A stretch of 64,000 nucleotides of DNA from Bos javanicus. Lineage: Eukaryota > Chordata > Mammalia > Artiodactyla > Bovidae. The DNA is taken from NCBI RefSeq assembly GCF_032452875.1, contig NC_083868.1, forward strand, positions 120,788,312 to 120,852,311, given 5' to 3'. Shown here piece by piece: positions 15,601 to 28,300 of the stretch. The translations under genes were made by a program, and so were the position numbers. Within the stretch, counting starts at the first letter, position 1, and each line of letters begins with the position of its first letter. Below the pieces are notes generated by a model, which was given only the letters and a program-made list of their open reading frames with translations, was not told the DNA's origin and did no database searches.

Positions 15601-16300
15601 GGGGGTGGAGTGGGTTCTTTCTGAGCTTCTTGAGCAAGAAATGTGGACAGACAGGACCAAATGATAGAAAAGATCTCCCCGCAATCTGATGAATTTTACA
15701 TTAACTTTGAAAAACCAACAGCTACCGCTTCCAAATGGGTGAGGAGGTGCAAGCCATATGAGGTTTAGGGATTCCACATCACCTTGGGCATAACAGGAGC
15801 TACGAATCTGCAAAAAACTCCCTCTCCTATCAGTTTCAACACTTACAACTCAATTTTTAACCTGCTAACCTCCCCAAGGACACCCAGCCCGCCTTCTCGC
15901 TATACTTAATTAATTAATAAGTTTAAAGAAAATGATGGGGGCTTCTCAGATTTAAAAAATTTCAATTTCTGGCATGAAACATGTTCGAACATTGGCTGAT
16001 GGAAAGGGTGCGTACCTCTATTTGCGAAGAGACCCACAAATAAGTTACAGATTAAAGTCTAGTTGGAAAATGATGTTTTTTAAATATTTTTCATCGCCCA
16101 GGATATATTATTTTGCTGTAAAGAGGGACAGTTCTCAGCAGAATTCTTTCCCTTCCAAATTTGAAAATAGTCAAAGAAACACTGAAAAGCTCTTCAGACC
16201 AGCACTTTCTTTTTCACTCATACATTCAGTCCACACAGTCTTGCCATACAAACATGTTAGGAAATCATTTAACTAGTGACTGTCTTTTCTTCCCAAACAG
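12624..16300 (+). other. ZIC4: ZIC4 intron 1 (inferred)
   Basis: The 5' part (about 13.0-14.2 kb) is a CpG island with many short chance frames. The rest is ordinary AT-richer intron with TTAATTAATTAATAA at about 15907-15920. It holds no recognised repeat family. A 24-base sequence near 13597 recurs near 14217 with one mismatch. Confidence 0.4.
13597..14240. repeat. Pair of 24-base direct repeats 620 bases apart
   Basis: 13597-13620 and 14217-14240 share GCAGGAAACTCCCTTTGGA followed by C or T and then TTCA, 23 of 24 bases identical. The flanks do not match. Chance is an unlikely explanation. Confidence 0.8.
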
Positions 16301-16385
16301 GCTTAAAGTCAGAAAATGAGATCCAAGACTTCTTTGGTGATGAGGAAACGAATACGGCTTTACCGAAACGCCCTGAAAGAGCCAA
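16301..16385 (+). CDS. ZIC4: ZIC4 first coding exon (ATG at 16316)
   Basis: The acceptor CCCAAACAG ends at 16300. An in-frame TAA at 16304-16306 stands four codons before ATG 16316, which has A at -3; this fixes the start. The exon encodes 23 residues (MRSKTSLV to LKEP) and leaves one base, A. The donor is A|GTAAGT at 16386. Bases 16301-16315 are 5' UTR. Confidence 0.95.
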
Positions 16386-19300
16386 GTAAGTTAGTATCCT
16401 CATTTGAATACTGGTCTGCTGAAGTTATTTTTTAAGTCGGAAGTAAGTTACTTTTGTATGTTTTGTTGTTGTTGATTTTTGTTTCTGTTGGTTGGGAGTT
16501 TGGGGTGTTTCTTGAGTTTCAGTGAAACTTAAAACAACACCTTAGTGTTTGATGCATTTGCATACAAATCAACAACACAACTTCCCACCAGCAACCAGCT
16601 AATCCCCCTCAATGTCTACTCATCTGGACGTTCTAGAATTAATATTTGACGACTCTCTCATTGAAACAACAACCCCTGACCTTCTGCAGTTCCACTGTCA
16701 CATTATTCTATGACATATTCATCTTGAATTCATTTCCGGACGATTTGATTGGAATGAGGTTTGACATGTATTGGCTTCCATGAAAGGAGCAGACTTTGAT
16801 CTTGGTGATGGGGTTTACATGATATGCATCATCTTTACCAGGGACACCAGCCTTCTGCAATGTGGCAGCCACGATGTTCCCACAATGTGGTGTCTGAACG
16901 GGAAGTGACTGACAGCCGCTCTGTCAGGAATACCTTCATTGTGAAGAATTTAATTTAATATTCCATTTAGAATAAGCATATGATTTAGGGTTGAGAGTTT
17001 CCCCTTTCAGGCATCTAGTCTGCCTCATTTCAACTACACCACCAGCTGAGGTTGCCTCCAATACCAACAGCTGCCTTGTTGGTAGGAAAAGCAACCTTCT
17101 TAACAAAAGCTAAATGGACAACTTACGAAATGACTCTCTTCTATTATTTTGGGAAGATTTGATGGCAGAATTCTCTAGAGAAATGTGGTTATTATGTAAA
17201 TTCCGTTGTTTTAATTCCTCAGTGCTGTTCTGGAAGATCCTTTAACCATGTTTACTAATCATTTGTCAAAAGACGGTTTGTTTGGAAATTAAATTTTATC
17301 CAAGCATGTTTTCTTTCATATGCACTTCCACTAATGATAATTAAACCCCAAACTTCCATAGCAGAGGGGAGGAGTATCTTCCTTTATCTTCAAAATGCTG
17401 ATAGATCTCACCTCCTCTTATAATGTGGTCATGGACCCATAGAAGGCTTCAGGGGCTTAAGGTATATTTTCCCCCCTTAAGACTAGAGACAGCTTCTCAC
17501 TCTAGGAATCTTCAATTCTGTCTGTGAATAACCTATGAAAGGATTTGCCCCCCTGCTTTGGGTGTAACCCTAGCTAGAAACAGAGAAGAAAAGATTAAAA
17601 CAGTGACTCTGCAGACCAAAATGCAGAATATTCAGCCAACAAAGTTAGTGCTTTGGCCAGGCTCTGTGCAGTGGCCCTCAGTTTTTGGGATCCTGGCTCT
17701 CGGCATAACCTGCAAGAGATCATCACTTAGCATTGATGAAAAGATCAAAATAGAAAAAATAGCCCAGCTATTGACTGTACATCTCTCTCATTTTTTTTTT
17801 TCCTCTCCAAGGAAGAGAAATTAGACCTTTGCCCACTTAAGCCAGTGATGTGAGGAGCTATGGCAGATGGTAGGGTCACCAAATATGTTTCTATCCAGCA
17901 GGACTAGAAAATCACTTTAGTTTATGATGTTGCTTTATCATGGCTGGAGTAAACCATGCTTAGGGCATGATTCTGATGTCTGGAGGGATGTTTGGAGTCT
18001 GGTGGTGGAACTCGCTCCGAACAGGCTCCTATGAAAATCCCCAGTGCTTCTTGAAACTGCTGAAGATCTCTGAGCTGCAGAATGTATCTTTTTTCCTTCT
18101 GTATATTAAGCAGAAATGTGGACTCAACAATGCTATAACTCCCCAGCATGGTTAGTAGACTGCTCCAGTCAAGCATTTGGTATTTGGGGTAAGTGTGGTG
18201 AGATAACTTTCTGAAAGAAAAATTCTGAGCATTACTGAGGGACACCACTACTCAGCCTGCCCAATCAATAGTCAATGGAACCTGGAATCCTTGCTTCCTG
18301 GGTTCTGAAAGACTCAGAGGAAGAGACTTGAAAACTAAAATATGCCTCCGTGATTTCAGTGCCCCACCTGTCATCTGTGACTAGCTGGATACTGCTTTGG
18401 GATTTATTTCAGAGAATCACCTTGAAGACCCTTATATAATCACCCCAAACGTCCCTCTTCATAAATAATAGTGAGTAAATGGATTTTTTCCCTCCCTCTT
18501 TCTATCCCTGGGGAAATGTCTCTCTGGGAGAATGCATGGTCCCATTCTGTGTTTAGCCAACCAAAGTGTGAACCACGTGGCTCCAAGGCACTTGCAAAGA
18601 TTAAGCAACCTTAGTGACCTTAGGTCAACTGACCCCTGACTTCTCAAGAAGCATCTACCCAGGATGCATCCAGATGTTTTCAGTACTTCAAGAGAAGGCT
18701 GCATCTGGGAAGGAGCTCCATGGGGCCGGGTTACTGTCCGTGAATTTGGCTGAATCAGATGCATCTGCCCTTTCATTGTTGGCACAAAAAGTCATACACA
18801 TGTTCAAAGCTTTTCAAGGGTAAAATTATCAAGAGACACTGTGTGGTGTAGTAACAGTCTATGTATGTAAAACCTCTACTTCTTATCCCTGGTTTCTGTG
18901 GAAGTGCTTAGAATTCCAGGGGAAGAGGTGTCCACAAACTCAGATGGTCAAAAGGAAAAAAAAAAAAAAAAGCATCTTCGTTTTCACCACCTTCTAATGG
19001 AATGTTATATGCTATGAGTGTGGGCAACAAACACAGGATTATTAAAGTTCACTAGCTTCACCAGGTTTCCAAAAGAGTCCACAACCAAAGACCAACTTGA
19101 ATACTCCTGTTCTGTGCTGTTATTCAAAGCTTTTGACACAGATGGGGTCACAGCGCCTATACTAAGTGGTTCCTCTTTGTGCAAGTCAGTTTTAATGGAA
19201 GCCAAAGTAGATGGTTAGTTTGACAAACAACCTGAACATTAGGTTGTAGATCACCTACTTTTGGATGGGAAAGTAAATACTTTAATTTAAATAAAATAAT

Positions 19301-22300
19301 TTAATTGCTGGACTACTGCAGCAGTGCCCCTACACTTAGGCCTGAATGCTACAGGAAGATCTAAGTTCTATGCTGATAAATGGTTAGGAGAAAGAGCCTT
19401 TGGGCCAGAGGTCCCAAAAAGGAAAACACTGGGTTTGTTTTTGGACTATGTGTTTTCAGAACCCATCATGGGTTCATGGGTTTGCCTAGACCACTGTACC
19501 ATTCAAAAGACACCTTCTCGGTGGGACGCCTTGAAACCAGCGCTTTGTGGAAGGGAAAATGGGGGGCAAGCATACGGAAAGGAGGCACCTGTGGGCAGAG
19601 GGGATAAAATCCAGCAAGGGCGAGTGTGGGAGAGGGTGAAAGCTCGGGAAAGGAGACAAATCCTCCAAGTCTAGCCTCAGCACTACTGGGTGGAAGCCCT
19701 TGGTTTCAGAGCAGAAGGGGTCCGGCTGTCAAACGCTCTCCTTCAGCTTCTTCTTCTTCTTCTTTTTTTTTTTTTTTGTAATGCTAACGCAGCATCTATT
19801 GGTAGCTTGCTTAAGCTCTTCCGGCCAGAGGAGCAGAAAGACCAGGACTTGTCAAAGCCGAGGGAAATCGCTGTGGAAGTTAATCCCTCACCAAATTGCG
19901 GCCCTGAGCAAGGAACAATGCATTAAATGAAGAAAGTCTCAAAGACTCTGCCAACCATTATTCATAAGTTAATTATTTTTAAAAAATTAAAAGAAATCCT
20001 TATTGACTGACCAGGAAATGTTTAAGAATAGTCCTTGGTGTTGGGGGTGGCTGAGGCAACTCAGTCAACTCCATCAGGGTACCCTGTAACATGTTCAAAC
20101 TCCTCACCCCCTCCTAGGGGAGCCGGGTCTTTTACCCAATCCTTAAAACTTCTCTTAAGTCTTTCACTGCTTTGAGGGCGCTTTCTGTGGCCACCGGGAA
20201 GGCCCGAGAGAACTTAGGTTGGCATTTTCGGCTACTGAGTGCAAGGCCAGCTTGAAGGCAAGCAGCCCTTTAAATCGCCGGGTGCTCCAGCCGGCCCCAA
20301 CCGGTCGGCACAAAGAAAGAACCGCTCTCCACCCCCCTTCCCCGCCCCCGTTGAGGCCACACTCGGCTAAGCCAGGAATGAAGACTGAAGGCTTCTTCCA
20401 CCCGCCGACCTCCCACCCCAAGACAGAGGAACCCGCAGCCCAGGAGGGCGTCCGGAGAGAGGAGGCCGCGGCTGGCCGTGGCTCTCACAGCCTGGCCGGA
20501 AAACGTGCCCTTGGCTCTAGGCAAGCTAGTAGAGGACAGACTCCGGCCGCGGGCAACAAGTGGCCTGAGGGCGCTCAGAGTGGAAGTGATTTTCAAGTTT
20601 CCTTTCCCAGGGCTCCGTCTGACGGCTGGGTACCTAGTTCAGGACCGCAGACGGACCGAGGGAAGAGACCTGCGGTCGAGGACCCTCCCTCCTCGCTGCG
20701 CTCCCCTCGCCTTTGTCTCTGTGGCCCATCGACCCCCGGCTCGCTGTGATTTGCGGCGGGGAGGAAGGATCCTTAGGCCCTCTCCGGAGGGAGGCGTGGA
20801 TTCGAAACCAGCCTCTCCTAGGTCATGACCGTCTCTGGGCCATTCCTGGGGCTCGGTTCCGGGCCCGATTCTAGAGTCCGCCCGTCTCTAAGCGTTCCAG
20901 GCACCCGGGAAGAGGGGCCGACAAGGCTAAACGGGAAAAATATGGAGTGGAGGGAAGAGAGAGGAGGAGCGGAGAAGAAAGGATCTAAGTAGGAAGGCGA
21001 AGTGTGGTCAGAGGCTCGTGGAATTGAGAGCGAGAAAGAGCGAGAGTGAGAAAGCTGAGCGACACGAGCAAATTCGGAGAAAGCGAGAAAACAAAATTAG
21101 GGGCAAGGGCTGCTAGCCCGGGAGCTCCCCTGCTCTCGGCCTCCTAATCTGCAGCCGCCTTTCCTCCTGGGATCCCCGGCCCTCGTCTCCTCCCGACACC
21201 TGGGACCAGCTGCCGAAGCAGGCCGCCGTCCCTGCGCGCCGGCGGTGGCAGAGTTGGGGGCTCCGGGCCTCCAGGAGGACATGACGCACATCGCAACGCC
21301 CCCTCCCCGAAATCTTGGTGGCTAGAGGCAAAACCCAGCCTCGCTCGCTTCCGAGAGCGCGGAGGCCGAGCAGATCTGCCTAGCTTTCGGGAGCGAAGGG
21401 GGAGGGGGCTCACGAATAGAGAAAAGAATCCATGCCCGGGTCAAAGCGCATGAGCAGTAAGGGCGCGAGATGGGGGGTGGGGAGGGGAGCGCGAGCAGTT
21501 GTGACTCTGTACGTGTGTGTATGTGTGTGTGTCCCCCGTGCGGAGAGACCTGTCATCGCTGACGTCGGACCGGGCCGCGAGCCAATGGGCGACCTAGGCG
21601 ATTGTTCCTCTCGGCGGGCCCGGGCCACGGCCCCGAATCTCTATTCATTTCCTCACGCGCCCCGCTGCTGCCTCTGTAGTGTAAGGGATTTCAAGTAGAC
21701 ATTAAAGACCGAGAGAGAGAGGAAGAAAAAAAAAGTCACAACCCAAAACTCGGGGGGCGGGGGGAGAACTTTGCAGAAGTTGTTTGTGATTGTTCTCTCC
21801 CCTCCGCGCTTTTAGGTGACAGTGGCGTGAGTGCCCCGACCCAAGGAGCTCCAGGGAGCCCCGGCCGGGATGCAGCAAGCCTCCTTCTCTCAGCCGATCT
21901 GGGCGCTGAAATTCGTATATACGGCCGGGGCGCTTGGGCACCACCAGCACTTACAACATCGCCACTTCCCCCACCTCCACTCCCCCGGGGAGCTGGCCGC
22001 CAAAGCGCACTCGGAGCGGCCGGTCGGACCCCTTTGGAGCAGAGCCCGGGGACCCCCAGCAACCCACAGACTCAGCTTTGCGCACCCCACTACCCCTTCC
22101 ATCTACCCCGCCGCCACAATCACTCTCCTGCTCATGAAGCGGCAGGGGGCTCTACGAAACAGCCGCCCAGCCGGACCGCGGTGGCGGCGCTTGCCCCGCG
22201 TTGTCCACCCGGGTCGCAACGGCTGCCATCTGACTCTCGGTCCCGGCGTTGACCGCGGAGGCCGTGGTGTGGCTGGGCTGGGCCTGCCCCCTGGGGCCCG

Positions 22301-25300
22301 GTAGAACGCTCAGCCCACGCCACACGTTCTCATTCGCACTATTTGTCTCAACAACAGGTAGCAGCTCCGGACACCATGGCCCCCAGCTCGCTGCCGCCTC
22401 CAGCCCCTCGGTGTTCCCGGGCCTTCACGAGCAGCCTCCCCAGGCCTCCCCTAGCGGCACTCTGAATGGACTCCTGCGTCTGGGGCTCCCCGGAGACATG
22501 TACGCGCGACCTGAACCCTTCCCGCCGGGACCTGTGTCCCGCAGCGACGCCCTGGCAGCTGCCGCAGCCCTGCATAGCTACGGGGGCATGAACCTGACCA
22601 TGAACCTCGCCGCGCCCCACGGTCCCGGCGCCTTCTTCCGCTACATGCGCCAGCCCATCAAACAGGAGCTCATCTGCAAGTGGCTGGCGGCCGACGGCCC
22701 CGTGCCCCCGCGCCTTTGCTCCAAAACTTTCAGCACCATGCACGAGCTGGTCACGCATGTCACCGTGGAGCACGTCGGAGGCCCTGAGCAGGCCAACCAC
22801 ATCTGCTTCTGGGAGGAGTGTCCGCGCCAGGGCAAGCCCTTTAAAGCCAAATACAAACTTGTAAATCACATCCGCGTGCACACGGGCGAGAAGCCCTTCC
22901 CCTGTCCTTTCCCGGGGTGTGGGAAAGTCTTTGCTAGATCAGAAAATCTCAAAATACACAAAAGAACTCACACAGGTCAGTATTCGGCACTGTCTGTTTC
23001 GTGCGCACCCTCTGGGGGAAAAGGGGGGCCTCCTTGGGGCCTTCGAGCTGGATTTCCTCAAGTTCCACCTGGGGGGAGGAGGAATATTTTGGTGTTTCCA
23101 TGAGCCAAGTTCATAAAATATTAATTATGCCCTTCTATTAGAATCTCAGAAGTTTCCTGAGGCTGTGTGTGGGAAGGATAGTGTGAGATTTCTGCTGGGG
23201 GGGCGGGGGGGGGGCGGGGAGGGTGCTTGAGTTTCTGTGTGTGCAAATGTGTGGTCCCTGCTTATCGAGTTTGATATTAAGGTATTCTAAAGGGCACTGT
23301 TCATCAGAGTTGTAAAGACATAGGAACAATTTGTTTTCCTGGTCCCTTTGGAATTGTGTGGGGAGTACTCTTCCAGTGGTCAGCCTGACAACCTGACTGC
23401 CACCTGGACTTAGAGCTCACCAGGGCCTTGGTGCCTTCTTTAGGATTTGGGAGTCTCATGGGCCAACTTTGCCTCTATTTTGAAAGCCTTGGCCACCCAT
23501 ACTCCGGATGTTTCACAGACCCTTTTGCTTTAGCAGAGACCCAAGGAGACTCATCTGCCTTAAATGTCATTTACTGAGCTGTTAAGTGAAATGGGGACAT
23601 GTGTCAACAACATCTGTTAGTTCTAGTTAACAGAAAGAAAAGGAGCGAGCTCAAGAGCCTGAAAAGTTGAACTCCTCTGGCCAGAAGCATCTCTAATTAA
23701 TGCAATTGCAAGGAGAAAGTTTTCACACTTCCCAGAACAGCCTGTGAAGTTATATTAATTAGTTTAGCAGCCAGTGTTTTTGCTCTCCTTAGCTAGGGTT
23801 TTCTTGCCTTGCTTCCTCAAAGTTTATGAAGTCAACATCTACCCTCCTCCATTTTGGGGGACGGAGAAGGGCACGTATGGGAGAGACAGAAAGGATGCAG
23901 TAAGTTTCAGCTTAGTGCCCCTTTCTACTCCCTGGCATTTTGAATTACCTCTATTCTTGGTGGAAACATCAGCAATTATCAAAGTATTCCCCCAGGCTGG
24001 CACTACCCAGGAAAAGAAGCTTGCTAAAATCCCACTTTCTCCCCCCAAACCCTGCAGCCTGGGGGAAGGTCTTCGTCAGGACACTGGCACACTCGGAGGC
24101 AAGAAAAGTCCACTGTTAGCCTCCTACTTTATTTCCGGAAACGTACGGTTTATCCGAGCCGTTTCCAGGATCCACCCCCCGCCACAATCTCGTGCAAGAG
24201 TTTGTTCCCCGCCCCCTCCGATTTTTATCCAAGGGAAGAAGGAGAGAAGTGAGACCCAGATCGCCGCCCTCAGGCTCGCTATTCATGGAGCTGGCGACCC
24301 GCACCGCGAAGGTAGACTCGAGTCCTGAGCCAGAGAAGGAACTCATTTTTAATGACAGGGGGTTTAAAACAAACAAACTTTTACTGCTCTTTGCCGGCCT
24401 ACTGTTTGAAGTCCGTGAAGCAGAAAATGGTTAAATTCTCAGTGCAATCGACCTACAGCAGAGAAGCAAGTTCAGTGCGCCCGAGCTGGCTCAGGTTTGC
24501 GCCTATTCAGAACAGAATTCTAAGTGCATCCTTTCCCTTTCTACTGGCAGTCCTGATTCATTATCACGGAGTTAAAAAATTTTTCTTTACAGAGCTTCTG
24601 CCTTGGCGTTTCCCTCAAACCCTCCTCCTAAGTAATGAAAAGAGAGAAAAACAACAACAACAACAACAAAATGTTTCTGAAATGGCAATAGACCTCACTA
24701 CAAATTATTCATGAAGACAGTTCTCGATTCAACAGGAAAATAATTGCCTTTTCAAATATTAATGGCGTTTCATTTCCTTGAGTCGCGGAAGCGGCAATCA
24801 GGAGCCGCTTTCTTGGGAGTTGAGATTTTCTCGGATCTGATTGCCGGGCCCGGCTTCCGAAGCAGCGGCTCCGAGCCCACTCTGAAAGCTTTCTCTTCGC
24901 GGTGGTCACAGCGATCTCGGAACAATGGTGCTGCCGCGAGGGAGACTCGGGCCGGCTGCCCGGCGCCCTTCCCCGGACCCCTGGGCGGGTGGCTCGCCCC
25001 ACTTTCCCAGGCTGACGGTAGAGGGAGGCAGGGCTGGGATCCAAGGCAGAGGAGAAGAGACAGCGCCGGGGCTGATGCTCGGACAGCCCGGCCCAGCCAC
25101 AAGTGCGAGAAAATGGCGCGAGCCGAACCGCCCCGCCGCTGCCCAACTTCGTCCGGCGGGCCTGGGCCGGGCCGGGGAAGGAGGCCTCTCTCGGCGGCTG
25201 AGCCTCTGGGAGGAGACTGCCGGCCTTTCAGGACTCAGCCTCAGGCCCAGGCTGCTCGGGGCGGGCTGCAGGACCCCGGCCCAACCCTGCTTCCCCACAT

Positions 25301-28300
25301 CCATCCACCCACCCACCCAGGGCGCAGCGCCCAGATCTGGTGGGAGGGAGAGGGCGGGAGGCTGCGTGTTGGGTGTAGGGGCGGGGTAGGATGGGGTGTG
25401 CAGAGTTAGGCGAGGAGTCCGGGGCTCCTCCTGCTGCTGGGGAGAGGCCGGGAGGACGCCCGGGCGCGGCCTCACCTGGCCTCCCCTGGGCCTGCGAACT
25501 ACCAGCCTGTCCGTATCACCTTCAGTGCCCTGCTTTTTTCGCCTCAGTACCTCGTCTGGGACGAAATCATTGTTTCTGTTTTACGTGAATGTTCAACAAG
25601 GCGCTCACAAGATGGGTTGGGGAGGGAAGCAATATTGGGGGTTGCAATCAACCTCAAATTCTATTTCTCCTCTGTTGTCTTAGCAAATCTTGCTTTCTTT
25701 TGCAGGCTCTGAATTACATGGTTCTTGTAAGTGATTTTAGAAAGAAAAGACGGAAGGAAGGGAGGAAGAAAAGTTTTAGTTTTGCAGATGCTAACAGGGA
25801 GCAGAAGGGAGAAAAAGAGAGGCATATCGGGACACTGGTTTATTCTGCATCGTTCTCCTACTTTTTTTTTTTTTTAATAAAATTATACAAGTGTGCCGAG
25901 AAACGGCAGATGCCAGCACTGTCCAGTGTTTGCACTGAACTAACAATACTCCTGCAGTGTGAACTCACAGCGGCCGCGAGGTGAGGGAGCCCTGGGCTTC
26001 TAACCCGCTGCCTGGCGGAGGCGAGGGTTGTACGCAAACCTCTGGTTCAGCCTAAGCCTCCACGGGACTCGGGAACAGGGGCTTTGTTTATTCAAACCTG
26101 ACCCAAAGCACTCATCTCTCCTGGAAGCGGCAGGAGAAGGACCACAAAGGCAAACCGTCCTCCAGCCGTGCATCTCTTCTTCCTTAGCCAGACGCTTGGT
26201 AGCCTCTCCCTCAACCCAGGGCTCCCGACAGCCTCTATTTGTTTAAAGCGCCCGGACATTTCTTCCCCTCCTTCCCGCAGCATCTGCAGCTCCAGCAGAA
26301 ACCTGGGCTTCCGGATTCTTGGGGTCCTTTCCTCCCCCAGACGCTAGCGAATCCAGCGGGCTGTGAGCTCCCAGACTGGGGCTCGGTCCGCGGCCAGTAT
26401 TTCCACCCTAACGCGCGCTCGCGCCTTCCCGCGGCTCTACAGGGCATCGCACTGCGGAGCCGAGCCCTCCCGGGTCTACCCCGGCTGCCCGCTTGCCCTC
26501 CGGTCCACCAAGCCAGGCCTGGCCTGACCGCAGCAGCTGCGCTCATCCTGAAGCCGCCGCGACCAAGGTTGGGATTACTGGAGAGGCCATAGATCTCGCT
26601 TGGCCCGGGCAGAACCTGCTGGTTTCTTTGCTCAGACCCGGGAGACCGGACCGTGGGCCGTGGGTGGTCTGTGGAGGCCGCTCGACCTCTCACAGTCAGT
26701 TTGGACTGGGAGAGACGGCTGCCCGAGGCACAGTCTCCAGGAGGCCGCTGGAGCAGCGTAATAAAATATTATTGCCTGCGCGCGTATCTGGAGGGATCCG
26801 GGACAGTTTAGGCAAGATTTGAAGAATGCTGCTAAATGTTTGCCCTCGGGGGGTAAAGGGGAAGGGGGAGGGGGCTCCATTTCCCGTAAAAATCGCGTCT
26901 GAAGTGAATCATTTCTCAGAATACCTTTCCCTGCAACACGAGTCCACATTAGGCACACGCCGTGTGCATCAGCTGCGCATCCTGAAATTATTCCATCGCC
27001 TTGGCGTTTGCACAAAACCTACTTTAGGAAACAATGTGGGCCAGGACTGGATGTGTGCGGGGTGGACCACTGGGCGGGGAGCAGGGGGCAAGCAGAGACG
27101 CTTGGCTGGAACAGCAACTTTAAATTGAGCAGATGCGAGCTCCTCAGTCAACTCTATTCTCCGGGCAAAGGTGCTTCTGGCTCCGAGTGGAGAAAATTTG
27201 GAGGAAAACAACCGGAGTGGATCAGGATGTTCCAAGGAAGGCAACTCGACTAAGATGGAGTCTTTGTCGCTCCTCCTCCTCCCTCCCCTCCTCCCAGGCC
27301 CAGGCGGGAGAGGGGGAGGGCTGGAGGCTTGCAGGAGAGAGCTCCCGGGGCGCGCTCTGAGTAGGGGGAAGGGGGTGCCGGGCCTGCTGCGCCGGGGAAA
27401 GAGGTTTCTCAATTTTTTGGTGTGGTCCTCTTCCCCAAAATGGAACAGAAACTGGGAAAGGGTAACGATGTTACCCACGCGCACTAATGTCTCTGTGTTG
27501 TCTCCACCAGGGGAGAAGCCCTTCAGGTGCGAGTTCGAGGGCTGCGAACGGCGCTTCGCCAACAGCAGCGACCGCAAGAAGCACTCGCACGTGCACACGA
27601 GTGACAAGCCCTACACGTGCAAAGTGCGCGGCTGCGACAAGTGCTACACGCACCCCAGCTCGCTGCGCAAGCACATGAAAGTGCACGGGCGCTCGCCGCC
27701 TCCGTCCAGCTCTGGCTACGACTCGGCCACGCCGTCTGCCCTCGTGTCGCCCTCGTCGGACTTCGGTCGCGAGCCCCCGGTGGCCTCCTCGGCGGCGGTG
27801 GCGGCGCGGGGCGCCGACCTGAGCGAATGGTACGTGTGTCAGGGCGCGGGCCCCGCAGCGGCTGCCCCCGCGGCGCCCCCAAGCCCCGCGCCACCGCCTG
27901 GCCCTGCCGCTATCGCCGCCGCCGCCGCCTGTGTTAAGGTTGCTGCTGTGGGTGCTGCTTCCGCGTCCACTGACTGGCAGGTCTAGGCTGGGTTCCTGAG
28001 GCTTGAAGAGAGAGTGAGGAAGGAAGCGAGGGAAGAAGGAAGGGAGGAAGGTCACCACTAATAGGGGGTAGAGCTCACCGAATATGCTGATATAATGTAC
28101 ATTGTCTCAAAATATCAATATGGTACCCACATGGATTCTGCAGTCACATCCAGCCCCCTACGCACCCACCCAGATGCCCTCGACTGTGTTGCGTGAAGCC
28201 AGGGTTGGGGTAAAGTAAAAGAGGCAGAAGGTAAAAAAAAAAAAAAGAAGAAGAAGAAGAAAGAAAAGAAAACATCTTCGGAGAGTTTCTGCGCAATCTT

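Larger units (their letters stand above)
16386..22357 (+). other. ZIC4: ZIC4 intron 2
   Basis: This 5972-base intron changes character: 16.4-20.1 kb is AT-rich, and 20.16-22.3 kb is a large CpG island that looks like an internal promoter. It contains a (CTT)n/poly-T tract at 19746-19778 and TG repeats near 21512-21530. No SINE or second gene is seen. Confidence 0.9.

Noticed and set aside
16720..16910. Protein-like reading on the minus strand in ZIC4 intron 2
   Set aside because: About 50 codons are open, but that is near chance. I recognise no family and see no poly-A tail or target duplication of a processed pseudogene.
22249..22357. ZIC4 N terminus starting at 22249
   Set aside because: The codon is TTG. 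The true first coding exon is at 16316, whose splice phase and residues fit ZIC4; 22249-22357 is intron or alternative 5' UTR.
27987..28058. ZIC4 ending at the TAG of 27984-27986 as the main form
   Set aside because: The donor GTACGT at 27830 and acceptor at 29945 give the family-typical end after Leu-Ser-Glu. Read-through is treated as an alternative.
27471..28058. Long minus-strand frame opposite ZIC4 exon
   Set aside because: Antisense shadow caused by GC-rich codon composition.
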